A stretch of 64,000 nucleotides of DNA from Hevea brasiliensis (Eukaryota > Streptophyta > Magnoliopsida > Malpighiales > Euphorbiaceae), in assembly GCF_030052815.1 (NCBI RefSeq), contig NC_079499.1, positions 71,129,760 through 71,193,759 of the forward strand, read 5' to 3'. Every line of letters starts with the position of its first letter. Positions within the stretch are counted from its first letter, which is position 1. Shown piece by piece: positions 35,394 to 48,459 of this stretch. The position numbers and the translations under genes are program-made. Below the pieces are notes generated by a model that searched no databases, was not told the origin of the DNA, and saw nothing but the letters and a program-made list of their open reading frames with translations.

Positions 35394-36537
35394 TGCCTCA
35401 GATTTGCCAGATTTCCTATCCCTTTATGGTGCAGGAGTAGGTCTGTCTGCTTGTGTTGGAGCAGCTATAGTAGTTCTGCGTGGACAGTTCCTCAACTGAT
35501 GCTCTGTTGACCCACACCTTAAGCAGGCACTAGTCACTCTCCAACACTCCACCTTATGCCACTTCAGGCAATGTGGACATGCAGAAGTTGCTGGGGCTGG
35601 TCCCCTGAACCCCATCCTCGAGAGGCGCCCCGATGGTGTGGACTGACCTCTCCTAGGGGTAAACTGTGGCCTGGGCCCCTGAGACTGACCCTGACCTTGT
35701 GGTTAACCTGAACTCTGTGTAGGTGGACATTTGAACTTCTTCCCAGATGCAGGAGATGAACTAGACTGACCTGGGCCCCTCTTTTGCTGTCTCTCTCTTC
35801 TGCTTTGCTCACTTATTCTAACCTTTTCAACCTTTATTGCAGCTTCCACTAACTTGGTGAAGTCGGTGATTCCCAAGGCAGTGATCATGATCTTTATGTT
35901 GTCATTTAATCCCTCTTCAAATCTCTTACACCTTTCGGCCTCATTAGGGACTATCTCCTTTCCATAGCAGCTTAATCTGACAAATTCCTTTTCATACTCT
36001 GCCACTGTCAGCTGTCTCTGCCTCAGGTTAATGAACTCTCTTCTTCTCTCTTCCAGGTATACACTACCCACATATTTCTTCTTAAATTCGGAGAGGAAGA
36101 AGTCCCAAGTTATTACTTCTGGCTGTACTTCACTGGACACCGTATCCCACCATTCATATGCATCATCTTGCAATAGAATACAGTGACTTCTAGATTTTGC
36201 TCGAGTGCGGTGGAGTTGTTTTAAAACTACTGCTGCTTCAACCAATTTTAAACAATGAGTCATCTTCTCTCTTGCCAAAGAAGTCCACTGCTCCAAATTT
36301 TCTCAATCTTTCCAGGTGTGATTTCAGTTGTGGAGGTGGTGGTGGTGGTGGTGCTAGCATTACCCCAGCCATTTGTCAGAAGAATTCAGCCATTTGCTGG
36401 AACATGGCCTGTGGAGGCTGAGTAGGCTCTGCTTGAGCTGGCGGAGCAGGTTCTCCCCTACCCAAAGTCTCAGCTGCTGCAGGTGGAGCATGACTCTCCA
36501 CTTCCTCCTCAACTGCCCTCTGAGATGTAGGGTCCAT
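35394..36537 (-). pseudogene. Chromovirus C gag
   Basis: The start codon at 36537 (MDPTSQRAVEEEVE) is followed by a proline/glycine-rich N-terminus. The capsid is open at 35703-36296 (ITWDFFLSEFKKKYVGSVY, AEYEKEFVRLSCYGKEIVP, RFEEGLNDNIKIMITALGI). The zinc knuckle lies at 35424-35615 (WHKVECW, LRCGSTEHQLRNCPRR). Lesions: a frame change near 36300, a TAA near 35702 in the spacer, and a stop near 35424. The capsid block is the most intact gag in the window. Confidence 0.86.
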
Positions 36538-36647
36538 ATCCTATTCAAAATAACAAAAACAAACAGATATGCATTAGTGTCACCTCGACTCTTACAAATG
36601 CAATGCATGGTATGGACTCAATCTAGGCCCAAAAACGCCTAAACCGT

Positions 36648-36659
36648 GCTCTGATACCA
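36648..36659 (-). other. Chromovirus C primer-binding site (tRNA-iMet)
   Basis: Minus strand TGGTATCAGAGC, five bases from the LTR that starts at 36665. Confidence 0.92.
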
Positions 36660-36664
36660 CTAAA

Positions 36665-37642
36665 TGTGACACCCCTTACCCGTCTATAATATATCCGAGT
36701 AAGATATGTCACACGGTGTACCAGAACACTCTATTTTATCTTAATCATTTTTATTCTTCCTTAATTTATTTTTCTCATAGTTTTGAGTATAATTTATGAA
36801 ATAAAATTCATTTAAGTCATTTACTGAAATTATAATTTATTTGAGGTTCTGAAAATTTTATAGAAAATCCGGCAGAGTACCGGCTAAAAATGGAGAAAAC
36901 AGTTCTTCGGAACCTGTGAAAAACACTTCCAATAATCATATTCAATCATTCTCAAACTCCAATATCAAAATCTCAATATGTTTTTCAACAACATTTCCAT
37001 TACTCAAACATTCATTTCTCATAGCATTCATATACAAGCAATAATAAAAAAAAAATTTCTTAATTTCCATTCATAAACACAATTTTTCACTATTTATGTT
37101 AACATCAAAATACATTACATAAGTTCCATTTACACAAAAGAAAATAAAAGTTAATTACAAAATACCAAAATGAAACCTAGTGTCCTACCAATGCACTGAG
37201 GATGATGAGGTGACACGGACACTATGCAAAGCTGCAGGAGGTCTCACCCAGTCTGTGGTCTACTGGGCTTTCGGTCAGTATCTCCAGAACCTAAGCGTGG
37301 CAAAAGCAACGCGCTAAGCAATAATGCTTAGTGGTGCCAATAATATAATAAAAGGAAATAACAGAAATAAATATGCATTGAATGTATCGATGTCTTACTT
37401 GTTTTGTACTTGTTATATTCATTATTTCATTAAATTTATCCACTTTCATTCTTTTGGTTGCCCAAGTAACCTATATTGGACGACTGGACTGGATAAACGG
37501 GTAAACTGGCACTGGGTATCTAGTACCTCAGGCTGTCACACCATCGGTCACATATGCATCTCCCGGTGTGCAACAGAACAGCTAATAAGCTGTAATAACA
37601 ATAGGCACAAGGCCAAATATCAACACAATGTCAGAATGGTTA
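36665..37642 (-). repeat. Chromovirus C 5' LTR, left part
   Basis: 978 bp from TGTGACACCCC to GGTTA, the last five bases being the target of element D. It is about 96 percent identical to the start of the 3' LTR by eye. Hairpin at 37314-37331. Confidence 0.92.
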
Positions 37643-40600
37643 TGTGACACCCCTTACCCGACTACAGTGTAGCCGAGCAAGTTATGCCACTCAGTGTGCC
37701 GGAGCACTCTATTTTTTCTTAATTCATTTTTATCATAGTTTTGAATATAACTTGTGAAATATAATTCATTTATTGAAATTGTAATTTATTTGAGGTTTCG
37801 AAAATTTTAAAGAAAATCGTGAGTCTGCTAAAAATAGAAAGCAGTTTTGGAACTGTGAAAAACACTTCTAATAATCATATTCAACCATTCACAAACTCCA
37901 ATATCAAAATCTCAATATTTTTCAACCATTCGTTTCTCAATCATTTATCACATTTGATAGTCATGTAACAGTCACAGATCAATATTCAATCAATCCCAAC
38001 TCCAATTATCAACAAAGTCTCAGAATAATTTCATCAATTTCATTTATTTCTCATTCATTCATCTCATGGTACTCATATACAATTCACATTTTGTATCACA
38101 TCAAGTTATTGATATTACTTAAAGATTCCTCTATTTATCATTTCACATCATCATTAGACTAAAATCATAAATAAATTCTCACATGTGATTTATAATCACA
38201 AATTACAAGTACTTACATTAATACAAAATTATATTACATTTGTTCAAATACATATGTTAAAATAAGAGTTTAATTACCAAATTTACAAAAAATCTCAAAA
38301 TACAAAATGGGACCTAGTGTCCTACCAATGCACTGTGGATGGTGAGGTGACACAGACACTATGTAGAACTGTGAACTGCCTTACCGAATCTGTGGTCTAC
38401 TGGGCCCTCTGTCCAAATCTTCAGTACCTACGCGTTGCAAAAGCGACGCGCTAAGCATAAAGCTTAGTGGTGCCAATAATACAAGAAAATATAATATGCA
38501 AATAAAAAATAATAATTTCCTTGCTATTGTGTTCATAAGAAATGAATAATTACTAACTTGTTGTTTAGTCGAAGGCTAATCATGTTTTATGATATTAACT
38601 TCTTCATGCATTTCGTTAATTATTTTCTTCATGATCTTGAGCTTCTTTGTATTTTTGTAATCATTCTTGACACTTAATTTTCGTATTTTCTTTAATAATC
38701 AGTTCAATCAAAATTATACTTTTCCATGCCCAAGTAACCTATCTTTGGACGATCGGATGGATAACGGGTCGTTAACCTTTGGACACCTGATGCCTTAGGC
38801 CGTCATACCATGGGACTTGAGCGTCAACCATGTATCACGATCGATGGCTAAAAAGCCATGATATCACATAATCGGGCATAAAAGCCATGCATACGGGCAT
38901 AAAAGCCATGAATACGGGCATAAAGCCATGAATACAGGCATAAAGCCTTTCGCAGTACTGCTAAAACAATACCCTATTGGCATGCCAATCTATCCAAACC
39001 AATCACATTAGGCCTACTAGGGCATTTTGCACTTTTAAGTTTCACAATTTTTGAATTTCAAGTCTTGGTGTTACTATTCACTTCATTGGTCAACAAAAAG
39101 TTGACTTTTGCATAGAAAATAGTTGCATTGGTTTTAACACTTCCAATGTACCACATTTTGCATTTAAAACTTGTTGCCATTAAGCATTAATACAATTTCT
39201 AAGCTTAAACCAAGAGAAGCAAAATTTTCAATTTTTGTAACTCAACTTTACTATTCCATTGGGCATTGTTGTAGTAAGAATTTGAGGAAATGGTAAACAT
39301 GAAAGTTGTTCCTTATTTTATCTAGTTGAATTTCCTTTTTTGAATCACTCCATTTGGAGTTTTGTAACTCAAGTTATGGCCAAAATAAGTTTACTGTTCA
39401 CGTCTTTGTTCATGCTTTGAGATTTTGGAGTGCAGTGATTTTGGTCCAACTTTGGTCAGTAATTTGATCAAGATAAGTTCATAATTTGGTCTAACTTTCT
39501 TCTTATGAAATGTTCTACCATACCTTAGGTTTCTATCGGTTAAAGAATAGCCTAAATCCGAGTTTTCTAGAGAGAGTTATAGCCATCCAAACATTACTGC
39601 TCAAGTGAAAATCTGCAGAGTTGCAGGTTTGATAACTTAACTTTGCCCAATAATTTGAATGGGTTAATGGCATAATTTTGGGTAATGTTCTTCATGAAAG
39701 TTGTTTGTCTATATCCTATCTTGTTGCTGTAAAATTTTCAGGTCAATTTGACCATTCTATAGTGAGTTATGGCTAAATGAACAGTTACTATTCATTTGGT
39801 CATTTCTACAGGTGCTGGTTGCAGGGTATCCGGATTGGGGCCAAATTTTGGTCCTCTTTCTTTGGTCTTTTGGGCATGGTTTCTTCAGCAAAAATGTGCC
39901 ATTATAAGCCTAGTTTCATTTCCAATTGGCCAAACACCAATTGGACTAACACAGCCAAGGATATGGCAGTCCAAGTGGACTGAAATCTCAGCCATCATCT
40001 TTCTTTGTCTTTAGGCAGCCTACCATTCCACTTTGCCATGCCATTTTTCAGTCCAATTTATGGTCAACATACCTCAAATGGTCACTAATTTACCATTAGA
40101 ATGTTCTTTAACCAATTCATAAGCCAAGTCAAATTTTCATTCCTAAACCCTAGCTAAATTTCAAAGTTTTCACAATTTCCCTAATTTACTCTTTCATTCT
40201 CTATATATATATATGTATACACTTTAAACATAATCTCCAATTCACTCTAAGTCCATTAATACAATCAAACTCATTCCTTCCTAGGGCTGCCGAAAATTCA
40301 TGTACACATACACATGGGTTTGGTTCATTTATTTCACAATTTCTTACCTATTACACATTCTAACATGGAATTAATGAGTTTTAAATACATATGTGCACTA
40401 ACCTTTAAGTGGCAGAATTTCTCCAAGCTTAAATTCACTTTCCTTGTACTCTCTTGGCTGCCAAACACTTCCTCTAGGTCCAAGGATTCATTTTAGTGTT
40501 GGGGTCTTGAGGAAATATGGTGAGGAAGCATGAGAAATGAAGCTTTTGTTTGAAAATCAATGGAGGGAGAAGAGGGAGAGATTCACGTCTTGAGGAGGAA

Positions 40601-41262
40601 GAAGAAGAAGAGCAGCTGGTTTTTAATTCCTTTAGCCTTCATTTTGTCTCTTTTATTTGTTAATTTGATAGTTGTTTAAAGGTAATTGGTTAGAGCTCTT
40701 AATGACATCATCAAGATGTCATAAATGAGCCTTTCTTTGATTTTTCTTTTCTTTTCATCACTACTCAATTTCAATTTAATTTTTAGTAATATTTATTCAT
40801 ATTTTAAATCATAATAATTATTTATTCAAGTGGACAAGTTGGTCAAAAATCACCTCTGAAGGCGAAATGACCAAAATGACCTCTGTTTGGCTTAACGGGT
40901 CAAAATTGTCTGTACCGATTGAAAAATTTTTCTAAATATTTTCTTGGAATTCTAATGCCATAGGAACCTCAATGACCCTTCTCTGGAGTCTCAAAAATTA
41001 TTTTATAATTTTTCCCCCGGGTCTAGGGCTCCTCGTTGCGAGAACCGCAACTTCCCTCTGGTTACCCATCGCTTGGGCACCGGCTCATTTAACTTGGTTG
41101 TATTTTATTTCTAAAATTTTTACTATATTTTTCTTATTAATATTTGAGTTAATTTTGGTCCCTCACTTTAGTTTAAATATTTTTAGGACGTTCTAGTGTC
41201 CCGGTGACATCGGTCCTTTGGAGCAGTAGAATGTACAGAGTTGCTACCGGGAGGGTGTTACA
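37643..41262 (-). repeat. Element D 3' LTR
   Basis: 3620 bp from TGTGACACCCC to GGGTGTTACA. About 0.5 kb longer than the LTRs of A-C owing to extra AT-rich sequence near 37950-38280 and 38510-38720. Contains a roughly 20-bp tandem repeat (38873-38948) and a hairpin variant (CTAAGC/GCTTAG with 5-base loop) at 38451-38467. Confidence 0.92.
38873..38948. repeat. Short tandem repeat in D 3' LTR
   Basis: About four units of CGGGCATAAAAGCCATGAAT, with unit length 19-21 bp. Each unit is itself a short dyad (GGCATAAAAGCC). The equivalent array in the 5' LTR is at 43912-43985. C's LTR has a single related unit (GGCATAATGCCATG). Confidence 0.85.
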
Positions 41263-42557
41263 ACTCTTCCCCTCTAATTTAAATTTCGTCCTCGAAATTT
41301 ACCTGACTTAAGTAATCGGGGAGTTGCTACCTTCTTGTTTCTTCACTTCCTTGTATCGCCTCATCAGTGTCTGGGTTTGGCTCTTCCTGAGCTTCCATAG
41401 CATATACTTGTGGTGCCACCATGACTTCAGGCTTTTCAACTGTCTCAGAAACAATCTTCTGTGAAATGTCAGCCGTTTCTGCTCTACCCGATCCTTTACC
41501 CCTTTGAACTATAGGGGAAGGTATATCAACTTGTACCGGAGCTATTGAACCACTCCTCTGAGGGCAATCTCTTATAAAATGATCCGTAGCCCCACACTTG
41601 AAACACTTTCCAGTTAACAGTCGACACTCCCTCTGTGTCTTCTACCACAATGCATACATTCGAACCGGGTTAATCCCTTGTTATTGTGCAGGGAACTAGC
41701 TATAGAGATTCCACTCTGTCCTCTATGGCGCTGTGTCTGATCTTGTAAACTAGAACCCTTAAAGTTCTTTCTATCAGTTGGTATACTTGGTATCTGGTCC
41801 AAATTCCCTCTTATCGCCTATCTTTCCTTATTTTTTAATTTTTTCTCACTTTCTACACTTTAAATGCAGCTTCCACTCACTTGGTGAAGTCTGTGATTCC
41901 CAAGGCGGTGATCATGAGCTTTATATTGTCATTCAATCCCTCTTCAAATCTCTTACACCTTTCAGCTTCATTAGGGACTATCTCCCTTTCATAGCGGCTT
42001 AATCGGACGAATTCTTTCTCATACTCAGCCACTGACAACTGTCTCTACCTCAGGTTAATAAACTCTCTTATTCTCTCTTCCAGGTATACAGTACCCACAT
42101 ATTTCTTCTTGAATTCGGAGAGAAAGAAGTCCCAAGTTATAACTTGTTTGCACTTCACTGGACACGGTGTCCCACCATTCGTAGGCATCATCTTGTGAGA
42201 GATATGGCGACTTCTAGGTTTTGCTCTGGAGTGCGGTGGAGTTGTTTTATAACTCTGCACATTCAACCAATTCTCGTACCATGATCATTTTCTCTCTTAC
42301 CATAGAAGTCCACTGCTCCAAACTTTCTTAGCCTTTCTAGGTGTGATTTCTGTTGTGGAGCTGGTGGTGGTGGTGCTGGCATTACCCTGGCCATTTGTCT
42401 AAAGAAGTCAGCCATTTACTAAAACATGGCCTGTGGAGGTGGCGAGGCTCGCTTGAGCCGGGCGAGTGCATTCTCTCATGCCCCCAGTCTCAACTGCTGC
42501 AGGTGGAGCATGACTCTCCACTTCCTCCTCAACGGCTCTCTGAGATGAAGGGCCCAT
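41263..42557 (-). pseudogene. Element D gag, chimeric and broken
   Basis: The start codon at 42557 gives MGPSSQRAVEEEVE, as in C. The capsid block (ITWDFFLSEFKKKYVGTVY, open 42045-42266) and its continuation to about 41860 are close to C. From about 41860 leftward the sequence departs: the zinc-knuckle region (FECMHCGRRH, CFKCGATDHFIRDCP, 41590-41660) is of a different subtype from the WHKGDCY/CGSTEH knuckle of A-C. The ORF then runs through YAMEAQEEP straight into a stop and the PPT near 41320. Several frameshifts are present. Confidence 0.83.
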
Positions 42558-42667
42558 ATCCTATTCAAAATAAGAAAGACAAACAGATCTGCATTAGTGT
42601 CACCTCGACTCTTACAAATGCAATGCATGGTATGGACTCAATCTAGGCCCAGAAACGCCTAAACCGT

Positions 42668-42679
42668 GCTCTGATACCA
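42668..42679 (-). other. Element D primer-binding site (tRNA-iMet)
   Basis: Minus strand TGGTATCAGAGC, five bases from the 5' LTR at 42685. Confidence 0.92.
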
Positions 42680-42684
42680 CTAAA

Positions 42685-45600
42685 TGTGACACCCCTTACC
42701 CGACTACGGTGTAGCCAGAGCAAGTTATGCCACTCGGTGTCTTGGAGCACTCTATTTTTCTTAATTCATTTTTATCGTAGTTTTGAATATAACTTGTGTA
42801 TTATAATTCATTTATTGAATTTGTATTTTTTTTGATGTTTATATATTTTTATAGAAAATCCGGGTGAGTACCGGCTAAAAATGGAGAAAACAGTTCTTCG
42901 GAACCTGTGAAAAACACTTCTAATAATCATATTCATCCATTCACAAACTCCAATATCAAAATCTCAATATTTTTCAATCATTCGTTTCTCAATCATTCAT
43001 CACATTTGATAGTCATATAACAGTCACAGATTAATATTCAATCAATCCCAACTCCAATTATCAACAAAGTCTCAGAATAATTTCATCAATTTCATTTATT
43101 TCTCAATCATTCATCTCATGGTACTCATATACAATTCACATTTTGTATCACATCAAGTTCTGACAATTTCTTAACGATTCCTCTATTTATCATTTCACAT
43201 CATCATTAGACTCAAATCATAAATAAATTCTCACATGTGATTTATAATCACAAATTACAAGTACTTACATTAATACAAAATTATATTACATTTGTTCAAA
43301 TACATATGTTAAAATAAGAGTTTAATTACAAAATTTACTAAAATTCTCAAAATACAAAATGTGTCATAGTGTCCTACCTTTTCAGTGTGGATGTTGAGGT
43401 GACACGGACACTATGCGAGCGTGAACTACCTTACCGAATGTGGTCTCTGGGCCCTCTGTCCAAATCTTGATTACTCTACGAGTTGCAAGCGGCGCTAAGC
43501 ATAAAGCTTAGTGGTGCCAATAATACAAGAAAATATAATATGCAAATAAAAAATAATAATTTCCTTGCTATTGTATTCATAAGAAATGAATAATTCCTAA
43601 CTTGTTGTTTAGTCGAAGGCTAATCATGTTTTATGATATTAACTTCTTCATGCATTTCGTTAATTATTTTCTTGATGATCTTGAGCTTCTTTGTATTTTT
43701 GTAATCATTCCTGATACTTAATTTTCGTATTTTCTTTAATAATCAGTTCAATCACAGTTATACTTTTCCATGCCCAAGTAACCTATCTTTGGACATCGGT
43801 GGATAACGGGTCATTGGCCTGGACATGATGCCTTGGGCGTCATACCATGGGACGTGAACGTCAACCATGTATCACGATCGATATGGCTAAAAAGCCATGA
43901 TATCACATAATCGGGCATAAAAGCCATGCATATGGGCATAAAAGCCATGAATACGGGCATAAAGCCATGAATACAGGCATAAAGCTTTTCGCAGTACTGC
44001 TAAAACAATACCCTATTGGCATGCCAATCTATCCAAACCAATCACATTAGGCCTACTAGGGCATTTTGCACTTTTAAGTTTCACAATTTTTGAATTTCAA
44101 GTCTTGGTGTCACTATTCACTTCATTGGTCAACAAAAAGTTGACTTTTGCATAGAAAATAGTTGCATTGGTTTTAACACTTCCAATGTACCACATTTTGC
44201 ATTTAAAACTTGTTGGCATTAAGCATTAATACCATTTCTAAGCTTAAACCAAGAGAAGCAAAATTTTCAATTTTTGTAACTCAAATTTACTATTCCATTA
44301 GGCACTGTTGCAGTAAGAATTTGAGGAAATGGTAAACATGAAAGTTGTTCATTATTTTGTCTAGTTGAATTTCCTTTTTTGAATCACTCTATTTGGAGTT
44401 TTGTAACTCAAGTTATGGCCAAAATAAGTTTCTTTATTCACGTCAATTGTTCATCTTTGAGATTTTGGGTTTGGCAGATTTTTGGTCCAACTTTGGTCAG
44501 TAATTTGATCAAGTTAAGTTCATAATTTGGTCTAAATTTCTTCTTATGAAATGTTCTACCATGCCTTAGGTTTTGCATCGGTTCAAGAATCGCCTAAATC
44601 CGAGTTTTCTAGAGAGAGTTATAGCCATCCAAACATTACTGCTCAAGTGAAAATCTGCAGAGTTGCAGGTTTGATAACTTAACTTTGCCCAATAATTTGA
44701 ATGGGTTAATGGAATAATTTGGGGTAATGTTCTTCATAAAAGTTGTTTGTCTATATCCTATCTTGTTTCTGTAAAAATTTCAGGTCAATTGGACCATTCT
44801 ACAGTGAGTTATGGCCACTGTTCATTTGGTCATTTCTGCAGGTGTTGGTTGCAGGGTATCCGGATTGGGGCCAAATTTTGGTCCTCTTGCTTTGGTCTTT
44901 TGGGCATAGTTTCTTCAGCAAAAATGTGCTATTATAAGCCTAGTTTCATCTCCAATTGGCCAAACACCAATTGGACTAACACAGCCAAGGATATGGCAGT
45001 CCAAGTGGACTAAAATCTCAGCCATCATGCTGCTGTCTTTAGGCAGCCTACCATTCCACTTTGCCATGCCATTTTTCAGTCCAATTTATGGTCAACATGC
45101 CTCAAGTGGTCACTAACTGACCATTAGAATGTTCTTTAACCAATTCATAAGCCAAGTCAAATTTTCATTCCTAAACCCTAGCTAAATTTCAAAGTTTTCA
45201 CAATTTCCCTAATTTACTCTTTCATTCTCTATATATATATATATGTATACACTTTAAACATAATCTCCAATTCACTCTAAGTCCATTAATACAATCAAAC
45301 TCATTCCTTCCTAGGGCTGCCAAAAATTCATGTACACATACACATGGGTTTGGTTCATTTATTTCACAATTTCTTACCTATTACACATCTCTAACATGGA
45401 ATTAATGAGTTTTAAATACATATGTGCACTAACCTTTAAGTGGCAGAATTTCTCCATGCTTAACTTCACGTTCCTTGTACTCTCTTGGCTGCCAAACACT
45501 TCCTCTAGGTCCAAGGATTCATTTTAGTGTTGGGGTCTTGAGGAAATATGGTGAGGAAGCATGAGAAATGAAGCTTTTGTTTGAAAATCAATGGAGGGAG

Positions 45601-46295
45601 AAGAGGGAGAGATTCACGTCTTGAGGAGGAAGAAGAAGAAGAGCAGCTGGTTTTTAATTCCTTTAGCCTTCATTTTGTCTCTTTTATTTGTTAATTTGAT
45701 AGTTGTTTAAAGGTAATTGGTTAGAGCTCTTAATGACATCATCAAGATGTCATAAATGAGCCTTTCTTTGATTTTTCTTTTCTTTTCATCACTACTCAAT
45801 TTCAATTTAATTTTTAGTAATATTTATTCATATTTTAAATCATAATAATTATTTATTCAAGTGGACAAGTCGGTAAAAAATCACCTCTGAAGGCGAAATG
45901 ACCAAAATGCCCTCCGTTTGGCTTAACGGGTCAAAATTGTCTGTACCGATTGAAAAATTTTTCTAAATATTTTCTTGGAATTCTAATGCCATAAGAACTT
46001 CAATGACCCTTCTCTGGAGTCTCAAAAATTATTTTATAATTTTTCCCCCGGGTCTAGGGCTCCTCGTTGCGAGAACCGCAACTTCCCTCTGGTTACCCAT
46101 CGCTTGGGCACCGGCTCATTTAACTTGGTTGTATTTTATTTCTAAAATTTTTACTATATTTTTCTTATTAATATTTGAGTTAATTTTGGTCCCTCACTTT
46201 AGTTTAAATATTTTTCCAGACGTTCTAGCTGTCCGGACCGACACTGGTCACCGGAACAGTAGAATGTACGGAGTTGCTACCGGGAGGGTGTTACA
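42685..46295 (-). repeat. Element D 5' LTR
   Basis: 3611 bp, collinear with the D 3' LTR. Most of it is near-identical, but 43370-43500 and 43790-43860 carry clusters of 1-3 base deletions. Tandem repeat at 43912-43985. Confidence 0.92.
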
Positions 46296-48459
46296 GGCTA
46301 GAAGCCATGAAATCACGGAATGGCATAATGCCATGTGCAGTACTGCTAACTGAACCCTATTGGCATGCCAAACTATCCAAACCAATCTTGTTAGGTATAC
46401 TAGGGCATTTGATACTTTTGAATTTTGTAATTTTTGAATTTCTAGCTTTGGTGTTACTATTCACTTCATTAGGCAACAAAAATGTTGACTTTTGCATAGA
46501 AATTAGGTACATTGGTTTTAACACTCCCAACATACCACATTTTGCATTCAAAACTTGTTGGCATTAATCACCAATACCATTTCTAAGCTTAAAACTAATG
46601 GAGCAGAATTTTCAGTTTTTATACCCTAACTTTACTATTCCATTAGTTACTGTTTCAGTGGGAATTTGAGAAAATGATAAACATGAAAGTTGTTCGTTAT
46701 TTTGTCTAGTTGAATTTCTTTTTTTGAATCACTCCATTTGGAGTTTTTAGCTCAAGTTATGGTCCAAAAACCATAACTGGCCGGATTGAAAAATTTCAGA
46801 ACTTACCATATCTACAGTGCAGTAAACAGTGATTGCAACTGCCTTGTTGGATAAGTTCTGGTCATAATTTGGGGTAGGTTTCTTCATAAAAGTTGTTGGT
46901 CTATATCTTAACTTGTTTCTGTAAAACTTTTAGGTCAATTGGGCCATTCTACAATGAGTTATGGCCAAATGAACAATTACTGTTCATTTGGTCATTCTGC
47001 AGAATCTGGTTGCAGGACATCCGGATTGGGGCAAGTTTTTGGTCCACTAGCTTTGGTCTTTTGGGCATGGTTTCTTCACCAAAATTGTGCCATTATGTGT
47101 CTAGTTTCATGTCCAATTAGCCAAACACCAATTAGACCTACACAACCCAAGTTATGGCTGTCCAAACAGGCTGGACTCACAGCCACACCTACTGCTCTTA
47201 CTAGGCAGCATACCAAATCAGTTTATAATACTATAATTCACTCCAAATTATGGTCAACTTACCTAAAATGGTCACTAATTGACCATTAGAATGTTCATTC
47301 ACCATTACATAAGCAAGGTCCAAGTTTCTCTCCAAAACCCTAATTCCCCATTTCAAATTCACATAAGATACCTTGGTTAAACTCACCAATTCATTATCCA
47401 TATATATATATACTTTAAACATCATCTCTAGTCCACTCTAAGCCCATCAAAACAATCAATATTATCCCTTCTTTAAGGCTGCCAAAATCCATGGTGTACA
47501 TACACATAAGTTTTATTTCATTTAATTTATAATTTCATACTCATTTTACGTCCCTAACATGGAATAAGAGAGATATATGCATAAATAAGCACTAACCTTA
47601 GTAGGGCAGAATTTTATCTTATGAATTCTTCACTTTCTTTTATTTTCTTGGCTGCCAAACACTCTAGCAAGGTTGGGTGACAAATTTTAGTGAAGGGACC
47701 TAAGGGTTTTGGGGTAAGAATAGAGAGAAATCCAAGCTAGAAGAAAAAAAAGAAATGGAGGCTTCCATGGCTATGGTGGTGCGGCTGGTTTTGATGGGAG
47801 AAGATGGCTGATAGCTTTTAGTTATTTCCTTCATTTTATCCTCTTTTAAGTGGTGTTTAATAGCTTGTTGAAATTTGATTGGTTGGGAGTAAGTAAATGA
47901 CATCATGTGATGTCATTATCCCTAATTTCCTTTATTTTTCTTTTCTTTCTTTTCTACTCATTCTCAATTCAATTTTTCAACAATATTTATTCACATTTTA
48001 GATCAAAATAATTATTTACTTAACTGGACAAGTCGGCCAAAAATCGCCTCTGAAGGCGAAATGACCAAAATGCCCTCCGTTTGGCTTAACGGGTCAAAAT
48101 TGTCTGTATCGATTGAAAAATTTTTCTAAATATTTTCTTGGCATTCTAATGCCATAGGAACCTCAATGACCCTTCTCTGGAGTCCCAAAAATTATTTTAT
48201 AAATTTTCTCTCGGGTCTAGGGCTCCTAGTTGCGAGAACTGCAACTTCCCACTGGGTTACCCATCGCTTGGGCACTGGCTCATTTGACTTAGTTGTATTT
48301 TATTTATAAAATTTTTACTAAATTTTTCTTATTAATATTTGAGTTAATTATGGTTCCTCACTTTAGTTTAAATATTTTTCCGGACGTTCTAGCTGTCCGG
48401 ACCGACACTGGTCACCGGAACAGTAGAATGTACGGAGTTGCTACAGGGAGGGTGTTACA
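46296..48459 (-). repeat. Chromovirus C 5' LTR, right part
   Basis: Resumes at the duplicated target GGCTA and matches the C 3' LTR from 29675 to 31837, ending GGGTGTTACA. TATA run at 47400-47412. The plus-strand open frame 46939-47289 matches that at 30320-30652 and is again antisense. Confidence 0.92.

Larger units (their letters stand above)
37643..46295 (-). mobile_element. Element D: pol-less chromoviral derivative
   Basis: Two LTRs (37643-41262, 3620 bp; 42685-46295, 3611 bp) flank only 1422 bp, with PPT and PBS both present. The TSD is GGTTA (37638-37642) and GGCTA (46296-46300), one substitution apart. Protease, RT, RNase H and integrase are absent, so D must have moved using enzymes from a relative. 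It is the youngest layer of the nest. Confidence 0.93.
28714..48459 (-). mobile_element. Chromovirus C (Tekay/Del-like), complete, split by element D
   Basis: 3' LTR 28714-31837, internal 31838-36664, 5' LTR 36665-37642 plus 46301-48459. The 5-bp TSD AGTTT is intact on both sides (28709-28713 and 48460-48464). It has the best-preserved pol of the window. LTR ends compared over the first 260 bp differ at about nine positions, so insertion is old by plant standards but younger than F. Confidence 0.94.
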
